The notes: generated from the letters alone by a model not told the origin. A DNA stretch of 64,000 nucleotides from Aureimonas sp. AU20 (GCF_001442755.1 NZ_CP006367.1:3410001-3474000), one strand, 5' to 3'; counted from the first letter of the stretch, positions 46,333-55,494 are shown. Program-made: numbers and translations.

Positions 46333-47613
46333 CTACTCCGCGCGAAACCGCCCGAGCAGGTTGAGCCCGGCGACGCAGAAGAAGGTCATGACCCAGAGCG
46401 TGTTGGCCCGCTCGAAAAAGAAGCTTTCCAAGAGCGCGTTGAGCAGCAGGAACAGGAGCGACATCAGGAAGAAGTCGGCGAGCCGTGTGCTTTCGCGCCC
46501 CGGACCGACGCCGAGGTAGGAGCGCATCGGCGCCCCGACCAGCACCCAGAGGCCGAGCACGAGGCCGGGCCAGCCGATCGACAGCGCGAGGTCGAGATAG
46601 CCTTGGTGCGCGTTCACCGCGCCGCGCGGGTCCCAGGCGAATTCCATCGGCACTTCGTGCTGCACCAGATTGACCGGCGTCCAGAAGGCGCCGAACCCGT
46701 AGCCCGTCCAGCCATGGCTGGCCAAGGCATCGAGGGCGAAGCGCCAGAGTTCGAGACGGCCGGTGAAGCTGGTGCCCGGCGCCACCATTTGAACCATGTC
46801 GTGCGACCAGGGAAAGATCACCGTTCCGACCGTGAACGCGGCTCCGCCCAGGAGCGCGGCGAGCGAGAGGAGAACGGGCGCGGCGCGCAGGCGCAGGACA
46901 TGCGCCGACATGACGATGGCGAACACGATGCCCGTCAGGCCGAGCGAGGTCTTGGACCCCGTGCGCAGGATGAACAGGGCTGACAGAACCGCGATCAGCG
47001 CGCCGATGGCGTGATTGCCCATGCGAAACAGGTAGATGCCGGCGAAGAAATACACCGCCATGGCCGCGCCGGCGACGTTCTTGTGGCTGTAAACGCCGCG
47101 CCAGAGCCCGTCATGCACGTCGCCGACATGGCGCCCGAGGCTCGGCCAGACCACGACGCCGAGATAGGAAAGACCCAGGACCACGAGCACCGAGACGCCG
47201 AGCGCGATGCGCAGGGAGCGCCCGTCCGGCGGCAGGCAGAGCGCGCCCGTCGCCGCGATCATGGAAATCGTGGCGAAGACGACGCCGCGTAGCGTGTCCG
47301 GCGGATCGGCGGTCTGGAAGGCGGAGAAGGCGAACCAGGCCACCAGCAGGACCCAGCTCGGGCGCAGGAGCGACCGCACCACCCGGCGCTCGGTGAACAC
47401 GAGATGCCCCACCAGCGCGACCACGGCCAGAAGCCCGTAGCCCAGCTGATTGAAGACGTTGCCACCCGTGTCGCCGGTATAGATGGAGGCGAAGGGGGTC
47501 AGGCTGACGAAGCCGACCGTGAGGATCAGGGTCGCCAGAAGCGTGCGCAACGCATAGACGGCTTCGACCGAAGCCTGCGAGCGCGGCGCGGCCGGAACGG
47601 CAAGCTCGCTCAT
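46333..47613 (-). CDS. O-antigen ligase family membrane protein (WaaL/ExoQ-like)
   Basis: The 426-residue protein has about ten membrane helices from residue 15 on, and a Wzy_C-type loop (about 270-320: MVQMVAPGTSFTGRLELWRF, GWTGYGFGAFWTP, GAVNAHQGYLDLALSIGWPG). Such proteins join or polymerise surface sugars. It matches ExoQ-like enzymes of Rhizobiales more than true WaaL. I start it at the ATG at 47613 (MSELAVPAAPRS); an ATG at 47718 would add 35 basic residues and is also open. No other polysaccharide genes are adjacent, so the substrate is unknown. Confidence 0.85.
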   Translation of the reverse strand: MSELAVPAAPRSQASVEAVYALRTLLATLILTVGFVSLTPFASIYTGDTGGNVFNQLGYGLLAVVALVGHLVFTERRVVRSLLRPSWVLLVAWFAFSAFQTADPPDTLRGVVFATISMIAATGALCLPPDGRSLRIALGVSVLVVLGLSYLGVVVWPSLGRHVGDVHDGLWRGVYSHKNVAGAAMAVYFFAGIYLFRMGNHAIGALIAVLSALFILRTGSKTSLGLTGIVFAIVMSAHVLRLRAAPVLLSLAALLGGAAFTVGTVIFPWSHDMVQMVAPGTSFTGRLELWRFALDALASHGWTGYGFGAFWTPVNLVQHEVPMEFAWDPRGAVNAHQGYLDLALSIGWPGLVLGLWVLVGAPMRSYLGVGPGRESTRLADFFLMSLLFLLLNALLESFFFERANTLWVMTFFCVAGLNLLGRFRAE

Positions 47614-47814
47614 GCCGCGCCCCGCGCGGCCCGCGCCGGCCCAATCCACCCCGCGAACGAAGACACTTCGAAAAACCCCTTGCGCGACGGCCCGGCCCGA
47701 TCGCCGATCTTGGCGCATGAGGGTTAACGGCGCCTCACCGGAGCCTAACCGATGAAGCGGCGTTCGTGAGATCGACCCCGGCCTCGGACGAGCCGAGGCC
47801 GGGGTGCGGGACGA

Positions 47815-48384
47815 TCAGTCCTTGGCGCGCTCGACATAGGAGCCGTCGGCGGTCATGACGACGATGCGCGTGCCCGTCGCGATATGCGGGGGAACCAGCG
47901 TGCGCACGCCGTTGGAGAGGACGGCCGGCTTGTAGGACGAGGAGGCCGTCTGGCCCTTGGTGGTCGGCTCGGTCTCGACCACTTCGTAGATCGCGCGCTG
48001 CGGCAGTTCGATCGAGATGGCGCTGCCGTCATAGACGGACAGCTGAACGGTCATGTTTTCCTGGAGATAGGGCGCGGCGTCGCCGATGACGGATTCGGGC
48101 ACCGTCAGCTGGTCGAAGGATTGCGGGTTCATGAAGTGGAAGCCGTCGCCATCCGAGTAGAGGAACGTGTGGTCGCTTTCCTCCACGAAGGCGCGCTCGA
48201 CCTGCTCGGTCGTGCGGTAGCGCTCGGAAACCTTGGTGCCGTCCGAGATGCGGCGCATGTCGAGCTGGGTGACCGGGGTGCCCTTGCCAGGATGGATGTT
48301 CTCGGCAAAGAGAATGACATAGAGCTTGCCGTCTTCGCGTTCGACGACGTTCCCCTTGCGGAGCGAGCTGGCGATCACCTTCAC
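47815..48384 (-). CDS. efp: Elongation factor P, second paralogue next to its modification genes
   Basis: A 189-residue EF-P of the Rhizobium type. The tip loop [10 protein letters not shown] carries Lys34. Typical features are [38 protein letters not shown] and the C-terminal [19 protein letters not shown]. The start is a GTG at 48384, with AAGGAAC about seven bases upstream. It is divergent from epmA (starts 96 bp apart), whose product attaches beta-lysine to EF-P, so this copy is the likely substrate. The first paralogue at 23101 has only moderate similarity. Confidence 0.95.
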   Translation of the reverse strand: MKVIASSLRKGNVVEREDGKLYVILFAENIHPGKGTPVTQLDMRRISDGTKVSERYRTTEQVERAFVEESDHTFLYSDGDGFHFMNPQSFDQLTVPESVIGDAAPYLQENMTVQLSVYDGSAISIELPQRAIYEVVETEPTTKGQTASSSYKPAVLSNGVRTLVPPHIATGTRIVVMTADGSYVERAKD

Positions 48385-48480
48385 GGGTGGTGTTCCTTCG
48401 TATGGCTTTGGTTGGGAGCGCCGTAACGCATCTTCGCCCCATCCGCCAGCCGCCATCGCCTTTTCGAGTTCCGAGCCGCC

Positions 48481-49533
48481 ATGACCGACCGATCGCCCTG
48501 GTGGGCGCCCCATGTCCATGCCGACCGCCGTCCGCGCCTTTTGCAGCGGGGCAGGATCAAGGCTGCGATCCGCCGCCATTTCGAGACTGACGGCTTCGTG
48601 GAGGTGGAGACCGCCGCGCTTCAGGTCTCGCCCGGCAACGAGGCGCATCTCTCCGCCTTCGCCACCGAGATGCTGCGCATCGACGGCGCGCGCCAGCCGC
48701 TCTACCTCCACACCTCGCCCGAATTCGCCTGCAAGAAGCTTTTGGCCGCCGGCGAAACACGCCTCTTCACCTTCGCGCCGGTCTATCGCAACCGCGAGCG
48801 CGGCGCTCTCCATTCGCCCGAATTCTCGATGCTCGAATGGTATCGCGCCGGCCAAAGCTACGAGTGCCTGATGGCGGACTGCGCCGCGCTCCTGCGCCTT
48901 GCCGCGCAAACCGCCGGCACGACGCAGTTCGCGTTCCGGGGGCGCACCGCCGATCCCTTCGCCGAGCCCGAACGGCTGAGCGTGTCGGAGGCGTTTCGCC
49001 GTTTCGTCGGCTTCGACATTCTGGACACGGTGGATGAGGCCGGCGCGACGGATCGCGGCGCGTTGGCGGAGGCCATGCGCCAAGCGGGCCTGCGCGCGAC
49101 CGCCGATGACAGTTGGGCCGATCTGTTCAGCCGCGCCCTGGTGGAGCGGGTCGAGCCAGCGATCGGCAACGGCCGCGCGACGATCCTCGACGAATATCCC
49201 GTGGCGGAAGCGGCCCTTGCCCGGCGCTCGCCGCGCGACCCGCGCGTGGCCGAGCGTTTCGAGCTTTATGCCTGCGGCGTGGAACTCGCCAACGCCTTTG
49301 GCGAGCTGACGGACGCCGCCGAGCAGCGCCGCCGGCTTCTGGCCGAGATGGACGAGAAACAGCGCGTCTATGGCGAGCGCTATCCGCTGGACGAAGACTT
49401 CCTCGCGGCGCTCGCCGTCATGCCCGAGGCGAGCGGCATCGCGCTCGGCTTCGACCGACTGGCCATGCTGGCGCTGGGAGCCGCCCGGGTCGACGACGTG
49501 ATCTGGACGCCGGTCGCGGAGTTCGACGCGTGA
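48481..49533 (+). CDS. epmA: EF-P lysyltransferase EpmA
   Basis: EpmA (GenX/PoxA) is a shortened class-II lysyl-tRNA synthetase that activates beta-lysine and joins it to EF-P. The 350-residue protein lacks the anticodon-binding domain and has motif 2 [20 protein letters not shown] and motif 3 [20 protein letters not shown], and [13 protein letters not shown] near 77. Its last four bases overlap the GTG start of epmB. It is divergent from the second efp gene. Confidence 0.94.
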   Translation: MTDRSPWWAPHVHADRRPRLLQRGRIKAAIRRHFETDGFVEVETAALQVSPGNEAHLSAFATEMLRIDGARQPLYLHTSPEFACKKLLAAGETRLFTFAPVYRNRERGALHSPEFSMLEWYRAGQSYECLMADCAALLRLAAQTAGTTQFAFRGRTADPFAEPERLSVSEAFRRFVGFDILDTVDEAGATDRGALAEAMRQAGLRATADDSWADLFSRALVERVEPAIGNGRATILDEYPVAEAALARRSPRDPRVAERFELYACGVELANAFGELTDAAEQRRRLLAEMDEKQRVYGERYPLDEDFLAALAVMPEASGIALGFDRLAMLALGAARVDDVIWTPVAEFDA

Positions 49534-50579
49534 GCCGGGTTCTGCGCTCGGCCGAGGCGCTGGTGGAGGCGGGCCTCGCGCCGGCTGAGCGGCTGGACGC
49601 CCTGTCCGCCGTCGCGGCGCGCTATGCCGTTTCGGTGACGGCCGACATGGCCGCCTTGATCGAGGCGCCGGACGATCCGATCGCCCGCCAGTTCCTGCCC
49701 GACGAGGCCGAGCTGGTGCAGACGCCAGAGGAAGCGGCCGATCCGATCGGCGACGCCGCGCATTCGCCCGTTCCCGGCATCGTGCATCGCTATCCCGACC
49801 GGGTGCTCCTGAAGCCGCTGCACGTCTGCCCGGTCTATTGCCGCTTCTGCTTCCGGCGCGAGATGGTTGGCCCCGAAGGGCTCGGCACCTTGTCGGAGGC
49901 CGAGCTCGACGCCGCCTTCGCCTATGTCGCGAGCCGGCCCGAAATCTGGGAAGTGGTGGTGACGGGCGGCGATCCCTTCGCGCTGTCGCCGCGCCGCCTC
50001 GCCCATCTCGCCGAGCGGCTGGGCGCGATCGCGCATGTGAAGGTCCTGCGGTTTCACACGCGGGTTCCCGTGGTGGAGCCGGCGCGCGTCTCGGCCGAAC
50101 TCGTCGCGGCGCTGAAGCGTTTCGGGGGCGCGGTCTTCGTCGCGCTTCACGCCAACCATGCCAGCGAGTTCACCCCCGCCGCCTGCGAGGCCGTGGCGCG
50201 TCTGGTGGATGCCGGCATTCCGTTGGTCAGCCAGAGCGTGCTCCTGCGCGGCGTCAACGACGACCCCGACGCCCTCGCCCTCCTGATGCGCCGCTTCGTG
50301 GAGAACCGGATCAAGCCCTACTATCTCCACCAGGGGGACCTCGCGCCGGGCACAGGCCATCTGCGCACGGGCCTTGCCGAAGGACAGGCGCTCATGCGCT
50401 CCTTGCGCGGGCGCATCTCGGGCCTTTGCCAGCCGACCTACGTGCTCGACATTCCCGGTGGCCACGGCAAGGTACCGGTGGGCCCATCCTACCTGATTGA
50501 GGCGCCGGGCGGCTGGCGGGTGGAGGACCCGTCGGGTCTCTTCCACCCCTACCCTCCCAAACCAGTCAAGGCGGACTGA
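49530..50579 (+). CDS. epmB: EF-P lysine 2,3-aminomutase EpmB
   Basis: EpmB is a radical-SAM, PLP enzyme that makes (R)-beta-lysine from lysine for EpmA. The 349-residue product has the radical SAM cluster CPVYCRFC (C100, C104, C107), [19 protein letters not shown] near 147, [32 protein letters not shown] and the PLP-lysine region [16 protein letters not shown]. The GTG start overlaps the epmA stop (GTGA), so both are made together. EpmC, the hydroxylase, was not seen nearby. Confidence 0.94.
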   Translation: MSRVLRSAEALVEAGLAPAERLDALSAVAARYAVSVTADMAALIEAPDDPIARQFLPDEAELVQTPEEAADPIGDAAHSPVPGIVHRYPDRVLLKPLHVCPVYCRFCFRREMVGPEGLGTLSEAELDAAFAYVASRPEIWEVVVTGGDPFALSPRRLAHLAERLGAIAHVKVLRFHTRVPVVEPARVSAELVAALKRFGGAVFVALHANHASEFTPAACEAVARLVDAGIPLVSQSVLLRGVNDDPDALALLMRRFVENRIKPYYLHQGDLAPGTGHLRTGLAEGQALMRSLRGRISGLCQPTYVLDIPGGHGKVPVGPSYLIEAPGGWRVEDPSGLFHPYPPKPVKAD

Positions 50580-50633
50580 CCCGTTTCGCCGCAGCGCCTT
50601 GCGAGGGCGGCCCTCGCTTGCCAAATTCGGCCT

Positions 50634-50906
50634 ATGCGCGCACCCGAGCCCACAAGCTGCTGGCTCTGCGCCCGGCCGCTCGGCCGGCGCGTCGAGTGGC
50701 ACCATCCCCGCCCCAAGAGCCGGGGCGGGCGCGAGACCGTGCCGGTTCATCCGATCTGCCACCGCACCATCCATGCCAATTTCACCAATGTCGAACTGGC
50801 GCGTCTGGAGGCGGAGAGCGTGCCGCTGGCAAGCCACCCCAAGCTCGAGCGCTTCCTCGGCTGGATCGGCCGCAAGCCGCCCGATTTCCACGCGCCGACA
50901 CGCTGA
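50634..50906 (+). CDS. Small HNH-type protein
   Basis: A 90-residue protein with CWLC near the start, then EWHHPRPKSRGGRETVPVHP and CHRTIHANFT (about 20-51). These give the CxxC...HH...CHxxxH pattern of HNH nucleases with one bound zinc. It stands alone, with no methylase or toxin-antitoxin partner nearby. Many small HNH proteins occur on alphaproteobacterial chromosomes with no known role; nuclease activity is inferred. Confidence 0.75.
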   Translation: MRAPEPTSCWLCARPLGRRVEWHHPRPKSRGGRETVPVHPICHRTIHANFTNVELARLEAESVPLASHPKLERFLGWIGRKPPDFHAPTR

Positions 50907-51091
50907 CGGGCAATCCAGCCGAGTCGGTTTCGCGCTGGCACGCGCACGTTCCAAGGCAAGTCTCGGCCCGGCGTTTTCCAACGTTTTAACCGTCGCCGCA
51001 TTGCGATTTAGCCGGGGAAATCCAGGGGCGGGCAAGCCACCTGAGGGCGCTCCATGCGATGGTCTCCCCTATCAGAATCGGAGATCGAGCC

Positions 51092-51274
51092 ATGGCGAAT
51101 CCCGCCCTTCAGACCCCGGACGACCTCGACCGCACGATCGAACAGGCACTTGCCGAAGTCGACGGCGACACGCTTCAGGCGCTTCGCAATCTCGTGCGCC
51201 GCCAGCGCGAGTTGGAATTGGAACTGAGCCGAACCGTTTCGGCCGGCTATGTCCGCCGCCGCCCGGCGGCCTAA
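51092..51274 (+). CDS. Small protein of unknown function ending at a MITE
   Basis: A 60-residue protein, MANPALQTPDDLDRTIEQAL then a charged helix with NLVRRQRELELELSR and an arginine-rich end. GGAG lies eight bases before the ATG. It has no membrane segment. The TAA stop codon is the first copy of the 3-bp target duplication of the MITE that follows, so the insertion may have changed the original C-terminus. Its origin and role are unknown. Confidence 0.55.
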   Translation: MANPALQTPDDLDRTIEQALAEVDGDTLQALRNLVRRQRELELELSRTVSAGYVRRRPAA

Positions 51275-51436
51275 GAGTCTGTTTGGAAATTCGGCGGCGG
51301 AGGGCCGGCGAGGGATTTTTGGGTGTCGCGAGGCGCCAAACGCAGTCGATGCGAGGGCGCATCGGCGAGGATTGGCAACGAAGTGACAGCGAAAAAGACC
51401 CGTCGGACCGACCCGACCGAGTTTCCAAACAGGCTC
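51275..51436. mobile_element. MITE-like element, 162 bp, with terminal inverted repeats and TAA duplication
   Basis: GAGTCTGTTTGGAAA (51275-51289) and TTTCCAAACAGGCTC (51422-51436) are 15-bp inverted repeats with one mismatch. The element is flanked by TAA on both sides (51272-51274 and 51437-51439), a 3-bp TNA-type target duplication as made by IS5-family (IS1031-type) transposases. No transposase fits in 162 bp, so it is a non-autonomous element. It sits exactly at the stop codon of the small gene before it. Confidence 0.72.
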
Positions 51437-51577
51437 TAAGCTACACTCCACCCCGCCGAAGGGCGTCAGGCGCCCTTCGGCCCGATCGAGCCGCGCTGTT
51501 CAAACCGGCGTGACGGGCCTAAGAGGCGACAAGCGCAACCCGCTCTTCGGGTTTCGGGACGCTCGCAAAGGCCGGCC

Positions 51578-52465
51578 ATGGACACGCCTCTCCTTCCGCT
51601 TCGGCATTTCCTTCTCGGCCTCGCGGTGGTCGCCGTGTGGGGGACGAATTTCGTCGTGATCCATGTCGGGCTGCAGCATCTGCCGCCGCTCCTCTTCGCC
51701 GCCCTGCGCTTTCTCTTCGCCGCTTTTCCGCTCGTGTTCTTCCTCCCGCGCCCGCCCGTGCCCTGGCGGCATCTGGCGGCCTATGGCGTCTTGATCGGGG
51801 CCGGCCAGTTCGGGCTTCTCTTCGTCGCGATGCGAAGCGAGATCTCGCCCGGCCTCGCCTCGCTGGTGGTGCAGGCGCAGGTCTTCTTCACCATCGGCCT
51901 CGCCATGCGCCTGTCGGGCGAAACCGTGCGGCCCTACCAAGGTGTCGCGCTGCTCCTGGGCATTGCCGGCCTCGGGGTGATCCTCACGCATACGGACGGC
52001 TCGACCACGCCGCTCGGCCTCGTGCTGGTGCTGCTGGCCGCCTTGTCCTGGTCCGGTGGCAACATCGTCGCGCGCGCCAGCGGGGTGACGAACATGCTGC
52101 CCTATGTCGTCTGGGCGAGCCTCTTCTCCGCCCCGCCCCTCTTCGCCCTTTCCTTCGCGCTGGAAGGCTGGCCCGCGATGCGCCAGGGGCTGGCGGCGGC
52201 CGATGGCGTCACCTGGGCCGCTGTGCTCTGGCAGACGATCGGCAACACGATGTTCGGCTATGCCGCCTGGGGCTGGCTCCTGGCGCGCCACCCTGCCGCG
52301 CTGGTCACGCCGCTGGCGCTGCTGGTGCCGCTCTTCGGCATGGGCGCCTCGGCGCTCTGGCTCGGCGAATCCCTGCCGTCCTGGAAGATAGCCGCCGCCC
52401 TGCTCGTCATGAGCGGTCTGGTGATCGGCCTGCTTTATCCCCGCTGGAAGTCGGCCCGCGCCTGA
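51578..52465 (+). CDS. EamA family transporter
   Basis: A drug/metabolite-type exporter of 295 residues with ten predicted helices in two EamA repeats, starting with LLGLAVVAVWGTNFVVIHVG and, in the second half, VLLAALSWSGGNIVARASGV. Many members export amino acids such as cysteine and O-acetylserine. The substrate cannot be named from the sequence. It is monocistronic, about 140 bp after the MITE. Confidence 0.87.
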   Translation: MDTPLLPLRHFLLGLAVVAVWGTNFVVIHVGLQHLPPLLFAALRFLFAAFPLVFFLPRPPVPWRHLAAYGVLIGAGQFGLLFVAMRSEISPGLASLVVQAQVFFTIGLAMRLSGETVRPYQGVALLLGIAGLGVILTHTDGSTTPLGLVLVLLAALSWSGGNIVARASGVTNMLPYVVWASLFSAPPLFALSFALEGWPAMRQGLAAADGVTWAAVLWQTIGNTMFGYAAWGWLLARHPAALVTPLALLVPLFGMGASALWLGESLPSWKIAAALLVMSGLVIGLLYPRWKSARA

Positions 52466-52541
52466 CACCGCGAGCCGCGCGGACACTTTCGCCGCCCTTG
52501 CGCGTTGAGACCGGACAGACGGTCAGAAGGCAGCAAGCATC

Positions 52542-52742
52542 ATGAGCGACGAACCCAAGCTCCAGTCGATCTCCGACGGCCCGAACAGCCGGCCCCGCGA
52601 CACCAGCATCGCCCAAAGCGCGGGCGGACTGCCCGACGACACGGGCCGCCCGATCCCCCTCAGTGAGGCCGAGGAGCGGCGCATGGCGGACAAACTGGTG
52701 GGAAAGGACGAGGACGCCGAGCCGGAGGCTCATCCGTCCTGA
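52542..52742 (+). CDS. Small acidic protein of unknown function
   Basis: A 66-residue hydrophilic, acidic protein (SDEPKLQSISDGPNSRPRDT and a C-terminal EAEERRMADKLVGKDEDAEP). It looks disordered, with one charged helix. AAGG lies some distance before the ATG. It follows the EamA gene by 76 bp. I recognise no family. Confidence 0.55.
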   Translation: MSDEPKLQSISDGPNSRPRDTSIAQSAGGLPDDTGRPIPLSEAEERRMADKLVGKDEDAEPEAHPS

Positions 52743-52869
52743 TCGCCGGGAGCCGAGAAGCCTGCGCTTCAAACTGTTCGAGTCGTGAAAAAGATGGGAA
52801 GGGACGGAACCCCGGAGGTCTCGTCCCGTTTGGTCGGGCGAGCCGTCATGGCGTACCCGTGTCGAAGCC

Positions 52870-53001
52870 TCAGCCGACCATTCGCAGGATGAACTGCGGC
52901 AGCGGCGGGAAGGCGAGACATGCGGCGGCGAAGATGCCGGCGGCCGTCAGGGCGAGAGCGGTCATGTCGACGACAAAGGTCATCACGCGATCAAGAAGCA
53001 T
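52870..53001 (-). CDS. 43-residue single-helix membrane protein
   Basis: On the minus strand an ATG at 53001 with AGGAATGG upstream opens 44 codons: MLLDRVMTFVVDMTALALTA, then AGIFAAACLAFPPLPQFILR and MVG. A membrane helix spans about residues 8-31, then a Pro-Leu-Pro turn. The frame stays open with a normal ribosome site and third-position GC as in neighbours. Small membrane proteins of this kind often modulate transporters or kinases, but no family is recognised. It is opposite to the cold-shock gene. Confidence 0.55.
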   Translation of the reverse strand: MLLDRVMTFVVDMTALALTAAGIFAAACLAFPPLPQFILRMVG

Positions 53002-53421
53002 GGTGGTCCATTCCTAGCTGGCGGACCCAAAATTCGGCCGATTCGGTTTAGGAGTGGTTAGGATCGTTGGCGGAAATCCGACATTGTTCCCCCTGTGTTC
53101 TCCGCGCCACAAGTTCCGCTCAAGCTCCAGAAATCCTTTGCGTCCGGGCGTTCGACGGGGAGATGCGCGCCCAAAGAGAGCGGACCGCGCCCCAGTCCAC
53201 ACGTGTCTTGGAAAGCGCTTCGGTAGGATATAAAATAAAATGGTCCCGCCGCTTGAAAAGCAGGGGACTGGTCCTCATAGTAATCGCATCGAACGATGGC
53301 CGGAAAGTTTGTCCCCGCGCTGCGGCCCAGCGCAAGACCAATCCATTTCTTAGCAGACTTCGATGCAGACGGGTGCACTTCCTGCGCCTTGAACGAACAC
53401 GCCGATATAGAAAGGTATCCC
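53002..53421. other. Upstream region and leader of the cold-shock gene
   Basis: No gene of its own is supported. It contains the csp promoter (53208-53236) and an untranslated leader of about 180 nt with possible base pairing, as is usual for cold-induced csp genes. The left part serves the small membrane-protein gene. Confidence 0.45.
53208..53236 (+). promoter_or_regulatory. Candidate promoter of the cold-shock gene
   Basis: TTGGAA (53208-53213), 17 bp, TAAAAT (53231-53236), inside an AT-rich GGATATAAAATAAAAT. A start near 53243 would give a leader of about 180 nt. Confidence 0.55.
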
Positions 53422-53631
53422 ATGGCTACGGGAACCGTGAAATGGTTTAATACGGACAAGGGTTACGGCTTCATCGCCCCGGACAACGGCGGTCAAGACG
53501 CATTCGTCCACATCAGCGCCGTTCAGCGCGCTGGTCTGCAGACCCTGCAGGACGGCCAGAAGGTCAGCTTCGAACTCGTCGCGGACCGTCGTACCGGCAA
53601 GATGTCGGCCGACAGCCTCAAGGCGATCTAA
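53422..53631 (+). CDS. Cold-shock protein (CspA family)
   Basis: A 69-residue cold-shock domain that binds single-stranded RNA and DNA. RNP1 is KGYGFIAP (13-20) and RNP2 is DAFVHIS (about 26-32), with the usual [10 protein letters not shown] start. The ATG at 53422 has AAAGG upstream. A hairpin follows the stop. Several csp copies are common in Rhizobiales, so no single symbol is given. Confidence 0.95.
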   Translation: MATGTVKWFNTDKGYGFIAPDNGGQDAFVHISAVQRAGLQTLQDGQKVSFELVADRRTGKMSADSLKAI

Positions 53632-53646
53632 ATCCCTTCAGGCGTC

Positions 53647-53674
53647 TATCCAGGTTTCGGCAAGCCGAACCGGA
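53647..53674 (+). terminator. Hairpin after the cold-shock gene
   Basis: TATCCAGGTTTCGGC / GCCGAACCGGATA with an AA loop and one or two bulges. There is no T-run, so it may protect the csp message and leave ending to the next terminator. Confidence 0.5.
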
Positions 53675-53771
53675 TATCCAAGATCATCGCATCCCTCCCG
53701 CCGACCACGGATGTACTGGCGGCAGGAGGGGAGTGATAAGGCGGGTCGATCGTAAGATCCTCGCCCCCTGC

Positions 53772-53810
53772 GAACCCTGCGCTCACGCGAGCCGCAGGGT
53801 TTTGCTTTTT
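53772..53810 (+). terminator. Rho-independent terminator downstream of csp
   Basis: AACCCTGCG / CGCAGGGTT and then TTGCTTTTTGG, 140 bp after the csp stop. Confidence 0.7.
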
Positions 53811-54261
53811 GGGCACCCCGTTCGTGTCGGCGCACCGATCCCAGCTCATGGTCTGCGTCCATCGCAGTGCTTCCAGCAGCCCCAGCCTCGCGCTCAAAGA
53901 CGAGGCAATACGGCTCCGCTTCCAATGGGCCACCTCCCTTCGCACGACTTTGATCGCTGCTTGCCCCTTCACCCGCTTGTCGAAAACACGGCATGTCGGC
54001 GCGCCGGTGGTTAACATCTTCGTGAGTCCAGACCGCAGAGGCTCGCGCTTCGGCCTGGATTGCAGGAGCTAAAGCACGCCGATCCCCGCTGAAATGGCAT
54101 GGGATCGCGCCTCCGAGCCCGGTTCCGCCGCTTTTTCCGTTCTTCGCCGAGCCTCCTTCGCGGCGATCCGTCGATGTCGGCCCGTGGCTGGACAAGCGCA
54201 TTTGCTTGCCGTCCACTTGGCGCAACGCCGCTCGGCGGAATCGACATTTCTGGGAGGAAAC

Positions 54262-55245
54262 ATGTCGTTCTCATTCAAGGGGCTCCTGGCCTCGATCGCT
54301 CTCGCGTCCACGATCGCCCTGCCGGCCGGAGCTCAAGGTTCCTATCCCCAGCAGCCCATCACGATCATCGTCCCCTTCTCCGCCGGCGGGCCGACCGACA
54401 CGGTGACACGCCTCGTCGCGCAGTCCATGTCGGCCGATCTCGGCCAGCAGGTTCTGGTGCAGAATGTCGGCGGCGCCGGCGGCACGCTGGGCGCGGGCCA
54501 GGTCGCCAAGGCCAAGCCGGACGGCTACACGCTGCTGCTCCATCATATCGGCATGTCCACCGCGCCGACGCTCTATCGCAATCTCGGCTTCGACCCGCTG
54601 AAGGACTTCGCCCCCATCGGGCTCGTCACCTCCGTACCGATGACGGTGGTGGCGCGCAAGGATTTCGCGCCCGCTAACGCCGCCGACCTCGTGGCCTATC
54701 TCAAGGAAAACGGCACCAACACAACTTACGCCAATGCCGGCATCGGCTCGGCCTCGCATCTCTGCGGCATGCTGCTGCAGGAAACGCTCGGCGTGCAGAT
54801 GGTGACGGTGCCCTACCAGGGCGCCGCGCCCGCCATGACCGATATCGTGGGCGGGCAGGTCGATCTCCTGTGCGACCAGACCACCAACACGACCAACCAG
54901 ATCAAGGCCGGCGAAGTGAAGGCCTATGCCGTGACCTCGCCCGAGCGCCTGGCCTCGCTGCCCGACCTGCCCACCACCAAGGAATCGGGACTGGACAAGC
55001 TCGATATCGGCGTCTGGCATGGGCTCTATGCGCCGGCGGGTGTCGATCCCGCCATCGTCGCGCGCCTGGAAGCCTCGTTGAAGAAGGCGCTGGAGAACGA
55101 GACGGTGAAGGCGCGCTTCGCCGAACTCGGCACTGCGCCCGTCCCTGCGGATCAGGCCACGCCCGAGGCGCTGAAGGCCGAGCTCACCTCCCAGATCCAG
55201 CTGTGGAAGCCGATCATCGAGGCCGCGGGCATCTACGCCAACTGA
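54262..55245 (+). CDS. tctC: Tripartite tricarboxylate transporter substrate-binding protein TctC
   Basis: TctC captures carboxylates in the periplasm. The 327-residue protein has a signal peptide (SFKGLLASIALASTIALPAG, cut near AQGS), then YPQQPITIIVPFSAGGPTDT, VENV-type VLVQNVGGAGGTLGAGQVAK and GYTLLLHHIG. The ATG at 54262 has GGGAGGAAA upstream. It heads the set tctC-tctB-tctA. Which acid it binds cannot be read from the sequence. Confidence 0.93.
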   Translation: MSFSFKGLLASIALASTIALPAGAQGSYPQQPITIIVPFSAGGPTDTVTRLVAQSMSADLGQQVLVQNVGGAGGTLGAGQVAKAKPDGYTLLLHHIGMSTAPTLYRNLGFDPLKDFAPIGLVTSVPMTVVARKDFAPANAADLVAYLKENGTNTTYANAGIGSASHLCGMLLQETLGVQMVTVPYQGAAPAMTDIVGGQVDLLCDQTTNTTNQIKAGEVKAYAVTSPERLASLPDLPTTKESGLDKLDIGVWHGLYAPAGVDPAIVARLEASLKKALENETVKARFAELGTAPVPADQATPEALKAELTSQIQLWKPIIEAAGIYAN

Positions 55246-55494
55246 CGCTCGCAAGCCGCTCGAAGGGGTGGGCCTCCGCGCTCGCCCGTCGAGCGGGCGG
55301 CCGGCATGACCCTCCGCCTTCGGCTCCTATGGGATCGAGACCGGAACACCCGCACCTTCGCCTTTGCCACGCCATGGTCGATCCATCGCAAAGGTCGGAG
55401 CCGATCCCTCGGCTCTCCCTGCCGGCCCAATCGCGGCGCGGCCAACGCTGATCCACCCGCCCCTTCGCCCTCGCAAAAAGGGAAGCTGCTTCCG

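Larger units (their letters stand above)
53632..54261. other. 630-bp stretch without a convincing gene
   Basis: It holds a hairpin right after csp (53647-53674), an intrinsic terminator (53772-53810) and the leader of tctC. Open frames on both strands lack ribosome sites and family features; the overlapping minus-strand frames are not conserved in any way I recognise. It could be a decayed gene or the scar of an insertion. Confidence 0.4.

Noticed and set aside
46333..47613. Lipopolysaccharide or capsule cluster
   Set aside because: Only one O-antigen-ligase-like gene; no glycosyltransferases or Wzx/Wzy partners nearby.
50634..50906. Restriction system or homing endonuclease from the HNH protein
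   Set aside because: No methylase, intron or intein borders; the protein is 90 residues and stands alone.
53638..54225. Minus-strand 195-codon frame after csp
   Set aside because: No ribosome site, no family pattern, and it crosses the csp terminator region.
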